DNA from: Pterois miles | Lineage: Eukaryota; Chordata; Actinopteri; Perciformes; Scorpaenidae | DNA: 64,000 nucleotides | NCBI GenBank assembly: GCA_947000775.1 | Contig: CAMQGK010000011.1 | Span: 271,001 to 335,000 of the forward strand | Direction of reading: 5' to 3' | Part shown: positions 33,118 through 46,555 of the stretch, one piece after another | Numbering within the stretch: the stretch's first letter is position 1 | Layout: each line of letters begins with the position of its first letter | The notes under the pieces: generated by a model | Told to the model about the DNA's origin: nothing | The model's database searches: none | Seen by the model: the letters and a program-made list of their open reading frames with translations, nothing else | Program-made: the position numbers and the translations under genes

Positions 33118-34318
33118 CTTTTCTTTTCTAAAATGTCCGGTGTTCGCCGACGGCAGAAAAGGCAGAAGAAGTTGTTGGTATCTATGGCACTGTTTGACAG
33201 GCTCCTCCTCGTCCCCAGCATCGAGCATGAATCGACACAAATGACGGCGGTGGTCCAAGTCGTTCGAGTAAAGTGAGGCAAAAATTAGCTTCGCTGTTGG
33301 CGTGAATGCAAAGTGACACAGTTGTGTCCAGTAAAAGGATTAAATGCAGGAAACACTGGGCCATTACAGTTCCTGATCGATCTAATACTGATGTCTCCTC
33401 TATTCAAACCACATGCTCTGTAACCATTAGCCTTCAAATCCACAACTTAACTACTTATATGGCGAACGGAGGTAACGGGAATCAGATCCACAGAAAAGGT
33501 TTGAAATGGAGGATTTAAAATGATTAACAGGACTCTGCATGCTGACAAAAACACCTCTGAACACATTACTTTTTATAATATCTTAGTTCTGACGTTAAAA
33601 TCGCCTTAATATCAGCACGTCAATCATCCCTTCAATCGTCAAAATACGAGCCAATCGGCACAAGCCTACTGTCCTCCGTGCTTCCTCATTGGACCACAGA
33701 GATAATGAATCATCTCTGATATAGACATATACTGTTTATTACTATGTCAGAATCTGCCATACAAACACCTTGATCAGTTTTTCAGAGTTCAGTTGGCTCG
33801 TGATAATTCATGGGAGTAAGCCAAATATGACGTCTTTAAAGAAATAATGAACTAAAAAATTTGCAGATGAATCAATAATGGAAAGGATTACTGCGCTTCT
33901 CCATGACCTACACTCAGCCAGTTTACTTTCAGATGACCTTGTGATTTACAGAGAGAGAAGAGTCCTTCCTCCTCTAAAGGAAACAAATCTCCATCTTGAA
34001 CGAGGCTTCAGTGTCTTTCTGTTTGTGGGTTAAAGCTTCTCTTCTTCATCCACTTCATGTTAAAGTCATTGAAGCGTCACGGCGGCAAGTGATGCGGCGT
34101 TGGTGGCTTGAAGGTAACCGTGTTGTCTACATTCCTGAGGAGGCCGTGCAGCGCCGGCGGTGCGGGGGCGGAGTTATCGCCGTTATCGGAGACGCCGGAT
34201 CAGCAGCAGCACTGATTGATTGTTCACCACAGAAAACATGTCAAAACACAACTTGACAGAACTGACGCTGACGTCTGGCAGACATTTCTATCAGTCCAAA
34301 ACACAAACCCCATATACA
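33118..34318. other. Intron 1 sequence, unassigned
   Basis: An 82-residue forward frame (33028-33276) overlaps the LTR-like repeat end and has no recognisable domain. A CpG-containing patch occurs at 34075-34200. No supported gene. Confidence 0.4.
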
Positions 34319-34320
34319 TA

Positions 34321-35867
34321 CACTCCTGATCAAAATCTTAAGACCAGTTAAAAAATTGCAAGAATTTACGTTTTGCACTGTTGTATCTTAAGAAGGTTCT
34401 AAGTAGAGTTTCAAAATGCAAAAAGAAGAAATGAGAGCAAGAGACTAAATGTTTTGAGCAGGCAATTTATTGAAAAGAACAATTTAACTAAAATAGGCTG
34501 TTCATCAGCTGATCAAAAGTTTAAGACCATAGCTCAAAAAAAACCCTAAAACAGAAATTAAAGTCTCAAAAACAGACTCAGTAATGAGTAGCTCCACCAT
34601 TATTGTTGATCACTTCAAAAATTGGTGTTGGCATGCTTGATGCGAGTGTTTCCAAAAGGCTTGTAGGAATGTTGCTCCAAGTGGTGAAGATGGCTTCACG
34701 AAGGGCATCCACTGTCTGGAACTGATGTCCATTTTTGTAAACTTCCCTTGCCATCCATCCCCAAATGTTCTCAATTGGATTTAGATCAGGGGAACATGCA
34801 GGATGATCCAAAAGAGTGATGTTATTCTCCTGAAAAAACTCCTTTGTCAGACGGGCATTGTGAATCGCAGCATCGTCCTGCTGAAAAACCCAGTCATCAG
34901 CACACAGACGAGGGCCCTCAGTCATGAGGGATGCCCGCTGCAACATCTCCACGTAGCCAGCTGCTGTTTGACGCCCTGCACAACCTGGAGCTCCATTGTT
35001 CCATTGAAGGAAAAAGCAGCCCAGATCATGATGGCGCCCCCTCCGCTGTGCCGTGTTGAAAAAATCTCAGGTGGCATCTCCTTGTCATGCCAGTAGCGTT
35101 GGAAGCCATCAGGACCATCAAGGTTACATTTTTTCTCATCAGAGAATAAAACTTTCTTCCAACTTTGAACGTCCCATGTTTGGTGCTCCCTTGCAAAGGC
35201 CAAACGGGCAATTTTGTGGCGTTGAAGGAGACGTGGCCTTTGAAGAGGTTTTTTGTTTTTGAAGCCGTTCCTTTGCAGATGCCGTCTGATGGTTATTGGG
35301 CTGCAGTCAGCACCAGTAATGGCCTTAATTTGGGATGAGGATCGTCCCGTGTCTTGACCGACAGCCGTTCGGATCCTCCGGCTCGGTGCCGGTGAGATTT
35401 TTTTGGGTCTACCACTTGATTTTTTTGTTCCATAAACCTCAGGATCTTTTAAGAAATGCAAAATGACTGTCTTACTGCGTCCAACCTCAGCAGCGATGGC
35501 ACGCTGTGAGAGGCCTTGTCTATGCAGCTCAACAATCCTGCCACGTTCCAAGGCAGTGAGTTTTTTTGCTTTTCCCATCAAGAGGTCTTGACAGTGTGAT
35601 TACTTGACAGAAAATGACATGGAATCCAAATTTTTGCACAGATTTGGGCTTTTAAAGGATGTGGTCTTAAACTTTTGATCAGCTGATGACCAGCCTATTT
35701 CAGTTAAATTGTTCTTTTCAATAAATTGCCTGCTCAAAACATTTAGTCTCTTGCTCTCATTTCTTCTTTTTGCATTTTGAAACTCTACTTAAAACCTTCT
35801 TAAGATACAACAGTGCAAAATGCAAATTATTGCAATTTTTTAACTGGTCTTAAGATTTTGATCAGGA

Positions 35868-35868
<1 letters not shown>
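34321..35868 (-). mobile_element. Near-intact Tc1-like transposon
   Basis: About 1.55 kb with inverted terminal repeats of roughly 200 bases (cactcctgatcaaaatctta at the left; the complement ctcctgatcaaaatcttaag at the right) bordered by TA. The repeats carry internal gatcaaaagtttaagacca copies, the inverted/direct repeat style of several fish Tc1 families. It encloses a nearly complete transposase. A (TA)n tract directly follows the right end, as expected for TA-targeted insertion. Confidence 0.93.
34578..35581 (-). pseudogene. Tc1-like transposase, one frameshift
   Basis: Reads from ATG at 35581: MMGKAKKLTALERGRIVELH with a paired HTH DNA-binding domain (LSQRAIAAEVGRSKTVILHF; second HTH around SSQIKAITGADCSP), a GRPKK AT-hook-like motif, then the DDE core: first Asp in VLFSDEKKCNLDG, second Asp in WVFQQDDAAIHN and Glu in PDLNPIENIWGWM, i.e. 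DD34E spacing. It ends at 34578, giving about 334 residues, the usual length. One frameshift near 34975-34985 (frames 35581-34922 and 34952-34578) is the only clear break. All three catalytic residues are present. Confidence 0.93.
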
Positions 35869-35911
<43 letters not shown>

Positions 35912-35935
35912 ATATATATATACTGTATATATATG
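35869..35935. repeat. (TA)n microsatellite at transposon edge
   Basis: Over 25 TA dinucleotides with few interruptions, touching the right end of the Tc1-like element. Confidence 0.95.
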
Positions 35936-36848
35936 ATAGTGGGTTAGACCACACCAGTTCCCTCTCTTAGAGCCCCCCCACCCTCCTTTACTTTACTGTC
36001 AACCTACAACTCAATGAATCATTTCTGCATTAAATGTATATATAATAAAAAGAGATCATAACGAAACTAATTAAGGGATATATTCCCTCTGAACCATCTG
36101 GAGATCCTGGAGATCACAGAGTGGGCTCAGAGTCAACAGACTCAGTTAATGAGGGAGCTGAGATGTTGATCCAGCTGGAGGGTCAGGGTGAGTCTCGTTC
36201 ACACTCTGCTGTGGAACCATTCACACCTGTACTGGTCAGACTGGGAGACACCAGAGGACCTAATGGGAGCAGAAAGTCAAGATGAAGATGGGCAAAAACC
36301 AAGATGGCGACGGGCAAAATACTGAACTTGAGGCTTCAAAACTGTAGTCCACCAACAAATGGGTGACGTCACAGTGAAGACGTCCGCTCAGTCTATGAAC
36401 GTGACATGAATGCAGCACACGCCGTAAACAAGGCCGTCAATCAACTGTGGGAAGCCCAAATCGTGATCATAACCGATATGTGGCTAACTGTGCACCCCAG
36501 ACCAGCTCCTGCAGGATTCCTTCAGCAGCCACGTTTCAGTTTTCAGTGAAACACATCCATGAATCTAGAACTGCATTCAGGAAGGTCCTGCTGCATGTAA
36601 AGTACACATGATATTAAAGAGCTCAAACTGGTCCCGCTGGCTCAAACTATGTTTGAGACGAAGAGGAGCTCCGGCTTTAAATCCTTTGAAGAGCTCTCAT
36701 TTCTCCAGCACAGCCTGTTTAAACCGCTGCTTCCTGACCAGCGTCTGGTGGACAGAAGGGAAGTGAGTCCAGCTCCACACCCACTTCCTCTGCTCATAAG
36801 GGCCGGACACAGCAAACCTCCATCTATCTGGAGTCTCAGTCCCACCCA
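35936..36848. other. Intron 1 sequence, no feature
   Basis: No gene or repeat family recognised. Confidence 0.5.
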
Positions 36849-36849
36849 C

Positions 36850-36854
36850 AACCA

Positions 36855-36889
<35 letters not shown>

Positions 36890-37025
36890 CACAGAGGATG
36901 GTGTCTTTCCTAGCTACTCTGACCACTACTACTACTAGTACCACAGAGGATGGTGTCTTTCCTAGCTACTCTGACTACTACTACTACTACTACCACAGAG
37001 GATGGTGTCTTTCCTAGCTACTCTG

Positions 37026-37066
<41 letters not shown>

Positions 37067-37150
37067 CACAGAGGATGGTGTCTTTCCTAGCTACTCTGGT
37101 CACTACTACTACTACTACCACAGAGGATGGTGTCTTTCCTAGCTACTCTG

Positions 37151-37188
<38 letters not shown>

Positions 37189-37748
37189 CACAGAGGATGG
37201 TGTCTTTCCTAGCTACTCTGACCACTACTACTACTACTACCACAGAGGATGGTGTCTTTCCTAGCTACTCTGACCACTACTACTACTACTACAACAGAGG
37301 ATGGTGTCTTTCCTAGCTACTCTGACCACTACTACTACTACTACTACTACTACCACAGAGGATGGTGTCTTTCCTAACTACTCTGACCACTACTACTACT
37401 ACTACCACCACAGAGGATGGTGTCTTTCCTAGCTACTCTGACCACTACTACTACTAGTACCACAGAGGATGGTGTCTTTCCTAGCTACTCTGACCACTAC
37501 TACTACTACTACTACTACTACAACTACTACTACTACCACCACAGAGGATGGTGTCTTTCCTAACTACTCTGACCACTACTACTACTACTACTACCACAGA
37601 GGATGGTGTCTTTCCTAGCTATTCTGACCACTACTACTACTACTACTACAACTACTACTACTACCACCAAAGAGGATGGTGTCTTTCCTAACTACTCTGA
37701 CTACTACTACTACTACCACAGAGGATGGTGTCTTTCCTAGCTACTCTG

Positions 37749-37783
<35 letters not shown>

Positions 37784-37874
37784 CAGAGGATGGTGTCTTT
37801 CCTAACTACTCTGACCGCTACTACTACTACTACTACTACTACTACAGAGGATGGTGTCTTTCCTAACTACTCTG

Positions 37875-37906
<32 letters not shown>

Positions 37907-38092
37907 CACAGAGGATGGTGTCTTTCCTTGCTACTCTGACTACTACCAATACTACTACTACTTCTGCTACTACAACAGAGGATGGTGTCTTTCCTAGCTA
38001 CTCTGACTACTATGACTACTACTACTACTACTACATCCTGGTAACTAGAGACCTAGAGCATTCAGAGGATGGTGTCTTTCCTAGCTACACTG

Positions 38093-38130
<38 letters not shown>

Positions 38131-38367
38131 AGAGGATGGTGTCTTTCCTAGCTACTCTGACCACTACTACTACTACTACCACAGAGGATGGTGTCTTTCC
38201 TAGCTACTCTGACCACTACTACTACTACTACCACAGAGGATGGTGTCTTTCCTAGCTACTCTGACCACTACTACTACTACTACCACAGAGGATGGTGTCT
38301 TTCCTAGCTACTCTGACCACTACTACTACTACTACCACAGAGGATGGTGTCTTTCCTAGCTACTCTG

Positions 38368-38399
<32 letters not shown>

Positions 38400-38431
38400 C
38401 ACAGAGGATGGTGTCTTTCCTAACTACTCTG

Positions 38432-38463
<32 letters not shown>

Positions 38464-38750
38464 AACTACTACTACTACCACCACAGAGGATGGTGTCTTT
38501 CCTAACTACTCTGACCACTACTACTACTACTACTACCACAGAGGATGGTGTCTTTCCTAGCTATTCTGACCACTACTACTACTACTACTACTACAACTAC
38601 TACTACTACCACCAAAGAGGATGGTGTCTTTCCTAACTACTCTGACTACTACTACTACTACCACAGAGGATGGTGTCTTTCCTAGCTACTCTGACCACTA
38701 CTACTACTACTACTACCAGAGGATGGTGTCTTTGCTAACTACTCTGACCG

Positions 38751-38781
<31 letters not shown>

Positions 38782-38810
38782 AGAGGATGGTGTCTTTCCT
38801 AACTACTCTG

Positions 38811-38848
<38 letters not shown>

Positions 38849-39471
38849 CACAGAGGATGGTGTCTTTCCTTGCTACTCTGACTACTACCAATACTACTAC
38901 TACTTCTGCTACTACAACAGAGGATGGTGTCTTTCCTACCTACTCTGACTACTATGACTACTACTACTACTACTACATCCTGGTAGCTAGAGACCTAGAG
39001 CATTCAGAGGATGGTGTCTTTCCTAGCTACACTGACTACTACTACTACTACTACTACTACTACAGAGGATGGTGTCTTTCCTAGCTACTGTGACCACTAC
39101 TACTACTACTACCACAGAGGATGGTGTCTTTCCTAGCTACTCTGACCACTACTACTACTACTACCACAGAGGATGGTGTCTTTCCTAGCTACTCTGACCA
39201 CTACTACTACTACTACCACAGAGGATGGTGTCTTTCCTAGCTACTCTGACCACTACTACTACCACAGAGGATGGTGTCTTTCCTAGCTACTCTGACCACT
39301 ACTACTACTACTACTACTACTACCACAGAGGATGGTGTCTTTCCTAACTACTCTGACCACTACTACTACTACTACCACCACAGAGGATGGTGTCTTTCCT
39401 AACTACTCTGACCACTACTACTACTACTACTACTACTACCACAAAGGATAGTGTCTTTCCTAGCTACTCTG

Positions 39472-39503
<32 letters not shown>

Positions 39504-41147
39504 AACTACTACTACTACCACCACAGAGGATGGTGTCTTTCCTAACTACTCTGACCACTACTACTACTACTACTACCACAGAGGATGGTGTCTTTCCTAG
39601 CTATTCTGACCACTACTACTACTACTACTACTACAACTACTACTACTACCACCAAAGAGGATGGTGTCTTTCCTAGCTACTCTGACCACTACTACTACTA
39701 CTACTACCAGAGGATGGTGTCTTTCCTAACTACTCTGACCGCTACTACTACTACTACTACTACTACCACAGAGGACGGTGTCTTTCCTAACTACTCTGAC
39801 TACTACTACTACTACTACTACTACCACAGAGGATGGTGTCTTTCCTAACTACTCTGACTACTACTAATACTACTACTACAACAGAGGATGGCGTCTTTCC
39901 TAGCTACTCTGACCACTACTACTACTACTACCTCTACTACTACTACCACAGAGGATGGTGTCTTTCCTTGCTACTCTGACTACTACCAATACTACTACTA
40001 CTTCTGCTACTACAACAGAGGATGGTGTCTTTCGTAGCTACTCTGACTACTATGACTACTACTACTACTACTACATCCTGGTAACTAGAGACCTAGAGCA
40101 TTCAGAGGATGGTGTCTTTCCTAGCTACTCTGACTACTACTGCTACTACTACTACAGAGGATGGTGTCTTTCCTAGCTACTCTGACTACTACTACTACTA
40201 CTACTACTATTACCAGAGAGGATGGTGTCTTTCGAAGAAGAAGAAGAAGAAGATAGTCCTTTATTAGTCCCGCTAGGGGAAATTCAATTTACACTCTGTT
40301 AACTTATACACACACATGCACAAACAGGTCCATATACATGCAACAATTGGAGAGATGTCAGAGTGAGGGGGCTGCTCCTGACAAGCGCCCCGAACAGTTG
40401 GGGGTTTGGTGCCTTGCTCAGGGGCACCTCGGCAGTGCCCAAGAGGTAAACTGGCACCTCTCCAGCTACCAGTTCACAATCAGTTCTTGGTCCATGTCGG
40501 GACTTGAACCGGAGACCCTCCGGTTCCCAAGCCAACTCCCTACAGACTGAGCTACTGCCGCCCCCCTCCTAGCTACTCTGACTACTACTACTACTACTAC
40601 TTCTGCTACTACAACAGAGGATGGTGTCTTTCCTACCTACTGACTACTACTACTACTACTACTACTACAGAAGATGGTGTCTTTCCTAGCTACTCTGACT
40701 ACTACTACTACTACTACTACTACATCCTGGTAACTAGAGACCTAGAGCATTCAGAGGATGGATGGCTGTCCTAGCTACTCTGACTACTACTACTACAACT
40801 ACTACTACTACTACTACAGAGGATGGTGTCTTTCCTAGCTACTCTGACTACTACTACTACTACAGAGGATGGTGTCTTTCCTAGCTACACTGACTACTAC
40901 TGCTACTACTACTACTACAGAGGATGGTGTCTTTCCTAGCTACTCTGACTACTACTGCTACTACTACTACTACTACTACAACAGAGGATGGTGTCTTTCC
41001 TAGCTACTCTGACCACTACTACTACTACTACTACATCCTGGTAACTAGAGACCTAGAGCATTCAGAGGATGGTGTCTTTCCTAGCTACTCTGACTACTAT
41101 TACTAGTACTACTACTACAGAGGATGGTGTCTTTCCTAGCTACTCTG

Positions 41148-41188
<41 letters not shown>

Positions 41189-41334
41189 AGATGATGTGTC
41201 TTTCCTAGCTACTCTGACTACGACTGCTACTACTACTACTACTAGTACTACTACGACTACAGAGGATAGTGTCTATCCTCGCTACACTGACTACTACTAC
41301 TACTACAAAGGATGGTGTCTTTCCTAGCTACTCT

Positions 41335-41370
<36 letters not shown>

Positions 41371-41512
41371 AGAGGATGGTGTCTTTCCTAGCTACTCTGA
41401 CTACTACTACTACTACAACTACTACTACTACAACAGAGAATGGTGTCTTTCCTAGCTACTCTGACTACTACTACTACTACTACAGAGGATGGTGTCTTTC
41501 CTAGCTACTCTG

Positions 41513-41544
<32 letters not shown>

Positions 41545-41988
41545 AGAGGATGGTGTCTTTCCTAGCTACTCTGACTATTACTACTATTACTACGACTACT
41601 ACTACTACTACAGAGGATGGTGTCTTTCCTAGCTACTCTGACTACTACTACTACTAGTACTTCTATTACTACTACAGAGGATGGTGTCTTTCCCAGCTAC
41701 TCTGACTACTACTGCTACTACTACTACAGAGGATGGTGTCTTTCCTAGCTACTCTGACTACTACTACTACTACTACTACTGCTACTACTACTACTACTAC
41801 AGCGGATGGGGTCTTTCCTAGCTACTCTGACTACTACTACTACTACTACTACAGAGGATGGGGTCTTTCCTAGCTACTCTGACTACTACTACTACTACTA
41901 CTACTACAGAGGATGGGGTCTTTCCGAGCTACTCTGACTACTACTACTACTACTACTACAGAGGATGGTGTCTTTCCTAGCTACTCTG

Positions 41989-42020
<32 letters not shown>

Positions 42021-42101
42021 AGCGGATGGGGTCTTTCCTAGCTACTCTGACTACTACTACTACTACTACTACAGCGGATGGGGTCTTTCCTAGCTACTCT
42101 G

Positions 42102-42133
<32 letters not shown>

Positions 42134-42162
42134 AGAGGATGGGGTCTTTCCTAGCTACTCTG

Positions 42163-42218
<56 letters not shown>

Positions 42219-42547
42219 AGCGGATGGGGTCTTTCCTAGCTACTCTGACTACTACTACTACTAGTACTACAGAGGATGGGGTCTTTCCTAGCTACTCTGA
42301 CTACTACTACTACTACTACTACAGAGGATGGGGTCTTTCCTAGCTACTCTGACTACTACTACTACTACTACTACAGAGGATGGTGTCTTTCCTAGCTACT
42401 CTGACTACTACTACTACTACTACTACAGAGGATGGGGTCTTTCCTAGCTACTCTGACTACTACTACTACTACTACTACAGAGGATGGGGTCTTTCCTAGC
42501 TACTCTGACTACTACTACAGAGGATGGTGTCTTTCCTAGCTACTCTG

Positions 42548-42585
<38 letters not shown>

Positions 42586-42666
42586 AGCGGATGGGGTCTT
42601 TCCTAGCTACTCTGACTACTACTACTACTACTACTACAGCGGATGGGGTCTTTCCTAGCTACTCTG

Positions 42667-42704
<38 letters not shown>

Positions 42705-42775
42705 AGAGGATGGGGTCTTTCCTAGCTACTCTGACTACTACTACTACTACTACTACTACTAGCTACTCTGACTAT
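36850..42775. repeat. Six-kilobase (TAC)n composite satellite
   Basis: Runs of 4-20 (TAC) triplets alternate with a conserved cassette containing agaggatggtgtctttccta and gctactctga. More than 100 cassette copies. Higher-order duplication is visible: a marker block (ttgctactctgactactacc aat...) recurs at about 37929, 38871 and 39969, and a ggtaactagagacctagagc block at about 38040, 38980, 40080, 40732 and 41040. The right half uses gatggggtc and agcggatgg variants. Interrupted by a SINE at 40234-40565. Frames rich in Tyr/Thr are spurious. Confidence 0.95.
40234..40565 (-). mobile_element. tRNA-derived SINE inside the (TAC)n satellite
   Basis: Full-length copy of the family at 17040-17363: on the minus strand gggggcggcagtagctcagt (A box), ggttcaagtcccgac (B box), shared body, and tail ...ctaataaaggactatcttct(TCT)n. 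The satellite cassette is cut between gtctttc and cctagctac. Confidence 0.93.
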
Positions 42776-42879
42776 CAGGGGTTTCTGAGTTTCTAACACA
42801 ACACTAGTGATCAACATCTAATCAATGAAAAATACAGAAATCACCAAATGTTGAAAGTTATTGATCCCAAATCCCAGGA

Positions 42880-43075
42880 AGTGCGTAAAGTTGACTGCTG
42901 CATTGATGCTGTATTTTCTGGGGTTTTTTTCCCTGCTGTAAATAGTGTAAATTTGTAAATAGTTTTCACTTTTGGTTGCTGCTTGGGAGGTTGATGCCAA
43001 TAAATATCACCACACCTGAAGTTTTCCGGCTGAGCCATATGTTTTTTTCCATTGGTTTAAACGAACCCGTGACAC
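42880..43075 (+). repeat. Dispersed LTR-like 3' end, copy 2
   Basis: Second copy of the 32925-33117 repeat, also ending gtgacac, with the 31-bp array starting immediately after. Confidence 0.55.
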
Positions 43076-43725
43076 TAATGTATATATTGGCTAGTTATAT
43101 ATTGGCTAATGTATATATTGGCTAGTTATATATTGGCTAATTATATATTGGCTAGTTACATATTGGCTAGTTATATATTGGCTAGTTATATATTGGCTAG
43201 TTATATATTGGCTAATGTATATATTGGCTAGTTATATATTGGCTAATGTATATATTGGCTAGTTATATATTGGCTAATGTATATATTGGCTAGTTATATA
43301 TTGGCTAATGTATATATTGGCTAGTTATATATTGGCTAATGTATATATTGGCTAATGTATATATTGGCTAGTTATATATTGGCTAATGTATATATTGGCT
43401 AGTTATATATTGGCTAATGTGTATATTGGCTAGTTATATATTGGCTAATGTATATATTGGCTAGTTATATATTGGCTAATGTATATATTGGCTAGTTATA
43501 TATTGGCTAATGTGTATATTGGCTAGTTATATATTGGCTAATGTGTATATTGGCTAGTTATATATTGGCTAATGTGTATATTGGCTAGTTATATATTGGC
43601 TAATGTGTATATTGGCTAGTTATATATTGGCTAATGTGTATATTGGCTAGTTATATATTGGCTAATGTATATATTGGCTAGTTATATATTGGCTAATGTG
43701 TATATTGGCTAGTTGTATATTGTAT
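43076..43725. repeat. 31-bp AT-rich minisatellite
   Basis: About 21 copies of ggctagttatatattggcta atgtatatatt; a subset has atgtgtatatt, concentrated in the right part. It has two related half-units (agttatatattggct / aatgtatatattggct) of 15-16 bases. Confidence 0.94.
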
Positions 43726-44790
43726 ATATATATACTGTTTGAAGTGGCCTCGCTGGGAAAAGAGCAGCTAGTTTCTGCTGGCGGCGTTCGCTTTCTGTCT
43801 TTGTCATCTGCTGAAAACTTGAGGAAACACTTTGGAGTCAGATTCCAGCCTCAGAAAGGGGGGACCAAAGGGGGGGACCAAAGGGGGGACTAAAGGGGGG
43901 ACATAAGGTGGTCCTGCAACGGGGCCCGCATACCAACACCATGACATCACCACCTCCATTCAAACAGGCTCGAACAATGGCTGGCACACAAACTACTCCG
44001 GGGATTTTAGGCCAAGAAAAATGCGAGACTTTGAGCTGTACAGCTGTGAGCGCCCAGCGCCATGCTGAGCCGCCAGCTGAGCCGCCATGCTGAACTCGGC
44101 CTCCAGCCTTCTGGAGGTGCTGCAGGAAGCAGACCTGCTCTATAACATACTTCAATATGCACAAGCCAAGTTTTCTGAGTGGAAACAAACTCCATTTTTA
44201 GCATCTTACCACAGTTCTGACCTAAATTAGAGCTCTGTGAATTCCTCTCATGCTCCGTGGTGGGAACTGTTCTTCACACAGAGTCACCACTTACAGGTCA
44301 GATACGAGACGGACTCCTGAACTGCAGTAAACGAGTTAACACTAGAGAAACACACGAGTTAACACGAGAGAAACACACCTGCTGGATCACAGGAGAGGAG
44401 CTGTACATACAACAGTAGTGTACTACAAAATGAGACAGCGTATCTCAGGGATCCAGGGTCCCCCCCAACCCTAACCCTAACCCTAACCCAGGTGAACCAG
44501 GAAGTCTACAGAGCCACAAACATCATGCCTGATTTTCCCTTGGATTTCACCTATTATTTATTTATGTATTTCCTTTTATTCATTTTTAGATGTATTTATT
44601 TTTTTTACTCATTTTAATGCATTTTTTATTCATTTAATATTTATTTCTAAATGTATTTATTTATTTATTATTTATGCTTGATTTTTCCTTGAACTTCACC
44701 ACTTATTTCCCCAAACTTATTTATTCATGTAATCTTTCTTATTACATAAATGCATACAGTGTGTCATGGAATATGGTTTAATTTGCTTTT
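43726..44790. other. Intron 1 sequence with short repeats
   Basis: Short (accaaagggggg) repeats at 43855-43905 and a short (CCCTAA)4 at 44465-44490 are seen. AT-rich (ttatttattt) at 44545-44700. No gene. Confidence 0.5.
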
Positions 44791-45090
44791 GGGGGCGGCA
44801 GTAGCTCAGTCTGTAGGGAGTTGTCTTGGGAACCGGAGGGTCACCGGTTCAAGTCCCGACATGACCAAAAACTGATTGTGAACTGGTCTTGGGCACTGCC
44901 GAGGTGCCCCTGAGCAAGGCACCAAACCCCCAACTGCTCGGGGCGCTTGTCAGGAGCAGCCCCCCCAGTCTGACATCTCTCCATTGATGCATGTATGTGG
45001 GTCCTGTATGTGCATGTGTGTGTTAACAACAGAGTGTAAAAATTGAATTTCCCCAAGTGGGACTAATAAAGGTTGATCTTCTTCTTCTTC
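44791..45090 (+). mobile_element. tRNA-derived SINE copy
   Basis: Starts gggggcggcagtagctcagt, B box ggttcaagtcccgac, loses the internal tagctggagaggtgccagtt segment found in other copies, and ends ...gggactaataaaggttgatc(TTC)n. Confidence 0.92.
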
Positions 45091-46255
45091 TATAAAACCT
45101 TTTTCCTGATAGAAATATTTGTGATATTTCTTCTTGCCAGACATTGATCAGTGTCTACGTGCACGGCTAAAGTGCCGGTGCACGTGAAGCCAGCACACAG
45201 GGACGGCCTCTAACGGTCTGTGGAGCAGACTGAAGGTGTTGTAGAGATGCAGCGAGCTCGCAGCGGCGCCGTCAGCTGTTTACAGTCTATAGAACGATGC
45301 GTTCAGTGGCCCTCAGTACAAAAGTCATGTGACGTCTGAGCAGCACGGGTAAAAAGACTTGAGAAAAGCAGCCAACAGGAGAGCAGAACCTCCATTACAT
45401 AACAACGAATAAAGAACACCACCAGCAGCCATCACGCTGCTGCGCTACCAAACAATACACACAGGATGTAGCCTGAAAGCACATTCAGCACGGTCTAGTT
45501 TTCATTTCAAAGCTTCTAGAAAACGTATCGAGAGGTCTGCTCCAGTCTCTGCTCGCCGCCTCGTCTTTCTCCGGAGGAGCCGACCTCATTATGATCATCA
45601 GAAAGTGATTATGTGACAAACAAGAAGACAGATAACAACCAACAGCAGGTCAGCAGGCGGTCAGCAGGCGGTCAGCAGGCGGTCAGCTCGCCGAAACCTC
45701 TGGACATGTTCTGGAAAGTTCAGCTGAAAAACCGGACCTCGTTTACACCTAGACATGGAGCTTTTCTTTAAAACCTATATCCTGACAGCAGTACATGAGA
45801 CGGGGAATCTGAATACATCATGATCCTCCAGTGTCACCACAACAACCAGGCAGAGCTGATCTGGAGTCTGCCGTCTCTGATCAGCTGTCAATCAATCTCT
45901 GTCAATCTCTGAACTCTGATCAGATATGGATCAATATGTGAGTTGTATGTTAAGGTAAATGGAAGGGTTCATGTTGAGGTAAATGTTAAGTTGAGTTAAT
46001 GGAAACATTCCCACCCTAACCAGTCAGTCCTGTACGGTTCATTGACTCCTGTATATAAAGTCGTTTTATTAATAATCTGTGTAATAAATACTGAAAAGTA
46101 GGACAGTAATAACAGTGATGATATCAGATATGACCCAGGTGAGACACCTGTGTTACCACTACGGAGGTTGTGTCTTCGGTTTGGTGTGTTTGTCTGTCCG
46201 AATCACGGGCAGATATCTTTCATTAACATGAAGAGGCAGACGGTATCTACGAAGC
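45091..46255. other. Intron 1, 5' part
   Basis: Only a small 11-bp repeat (gcaggcggtca, four copies at 45640-45685) noted. No gene. Confidence 0.5.
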
Positions 46256-46257
46256 CC

Positions 46258-46555
46258 TGACCCCTGTCCCCGTCCCGTCCCCAGCCCCGTCCCCAGCCCC
46301 GTCCTGTCCCCCCCCCGTCCCATCCCCAGCCCCGTCCCGTCCCCAGCCCCATCCTGTCCCCTCGTCCCCCGTCCTGTCCCCAGCCCCGTCCTGTCCCCGT
46401 CCCCCGTCCCATCCCCAGCCCCGTCCTGTCCCCTGCCCCGTCCCCCGTCTCCAGCCCCGTCCCCCGTCCCATCCCCGTCCCGACCCCAGCCCCGTCCCCT
46501 GTCCCGACCCCAGCCCCGTCCCCTGTCCTGTCCCCAGCCCCCTGTCCCAGGAGAC
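46258..46555. repeat. G/C-rich minisatellite beside exon 1
   Basis: Irregular copies of cccgtccccagccccgtcct. On the caskin2 sense strand this is a run of GGGG-containing units (ggggctggggacgggacggg), located about 70-370 bases after the exon 1 donor. Minus-strand Gly/Arg/Asp frames of 128-142 residues are repeat artefacts. Confidence 0.93.
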
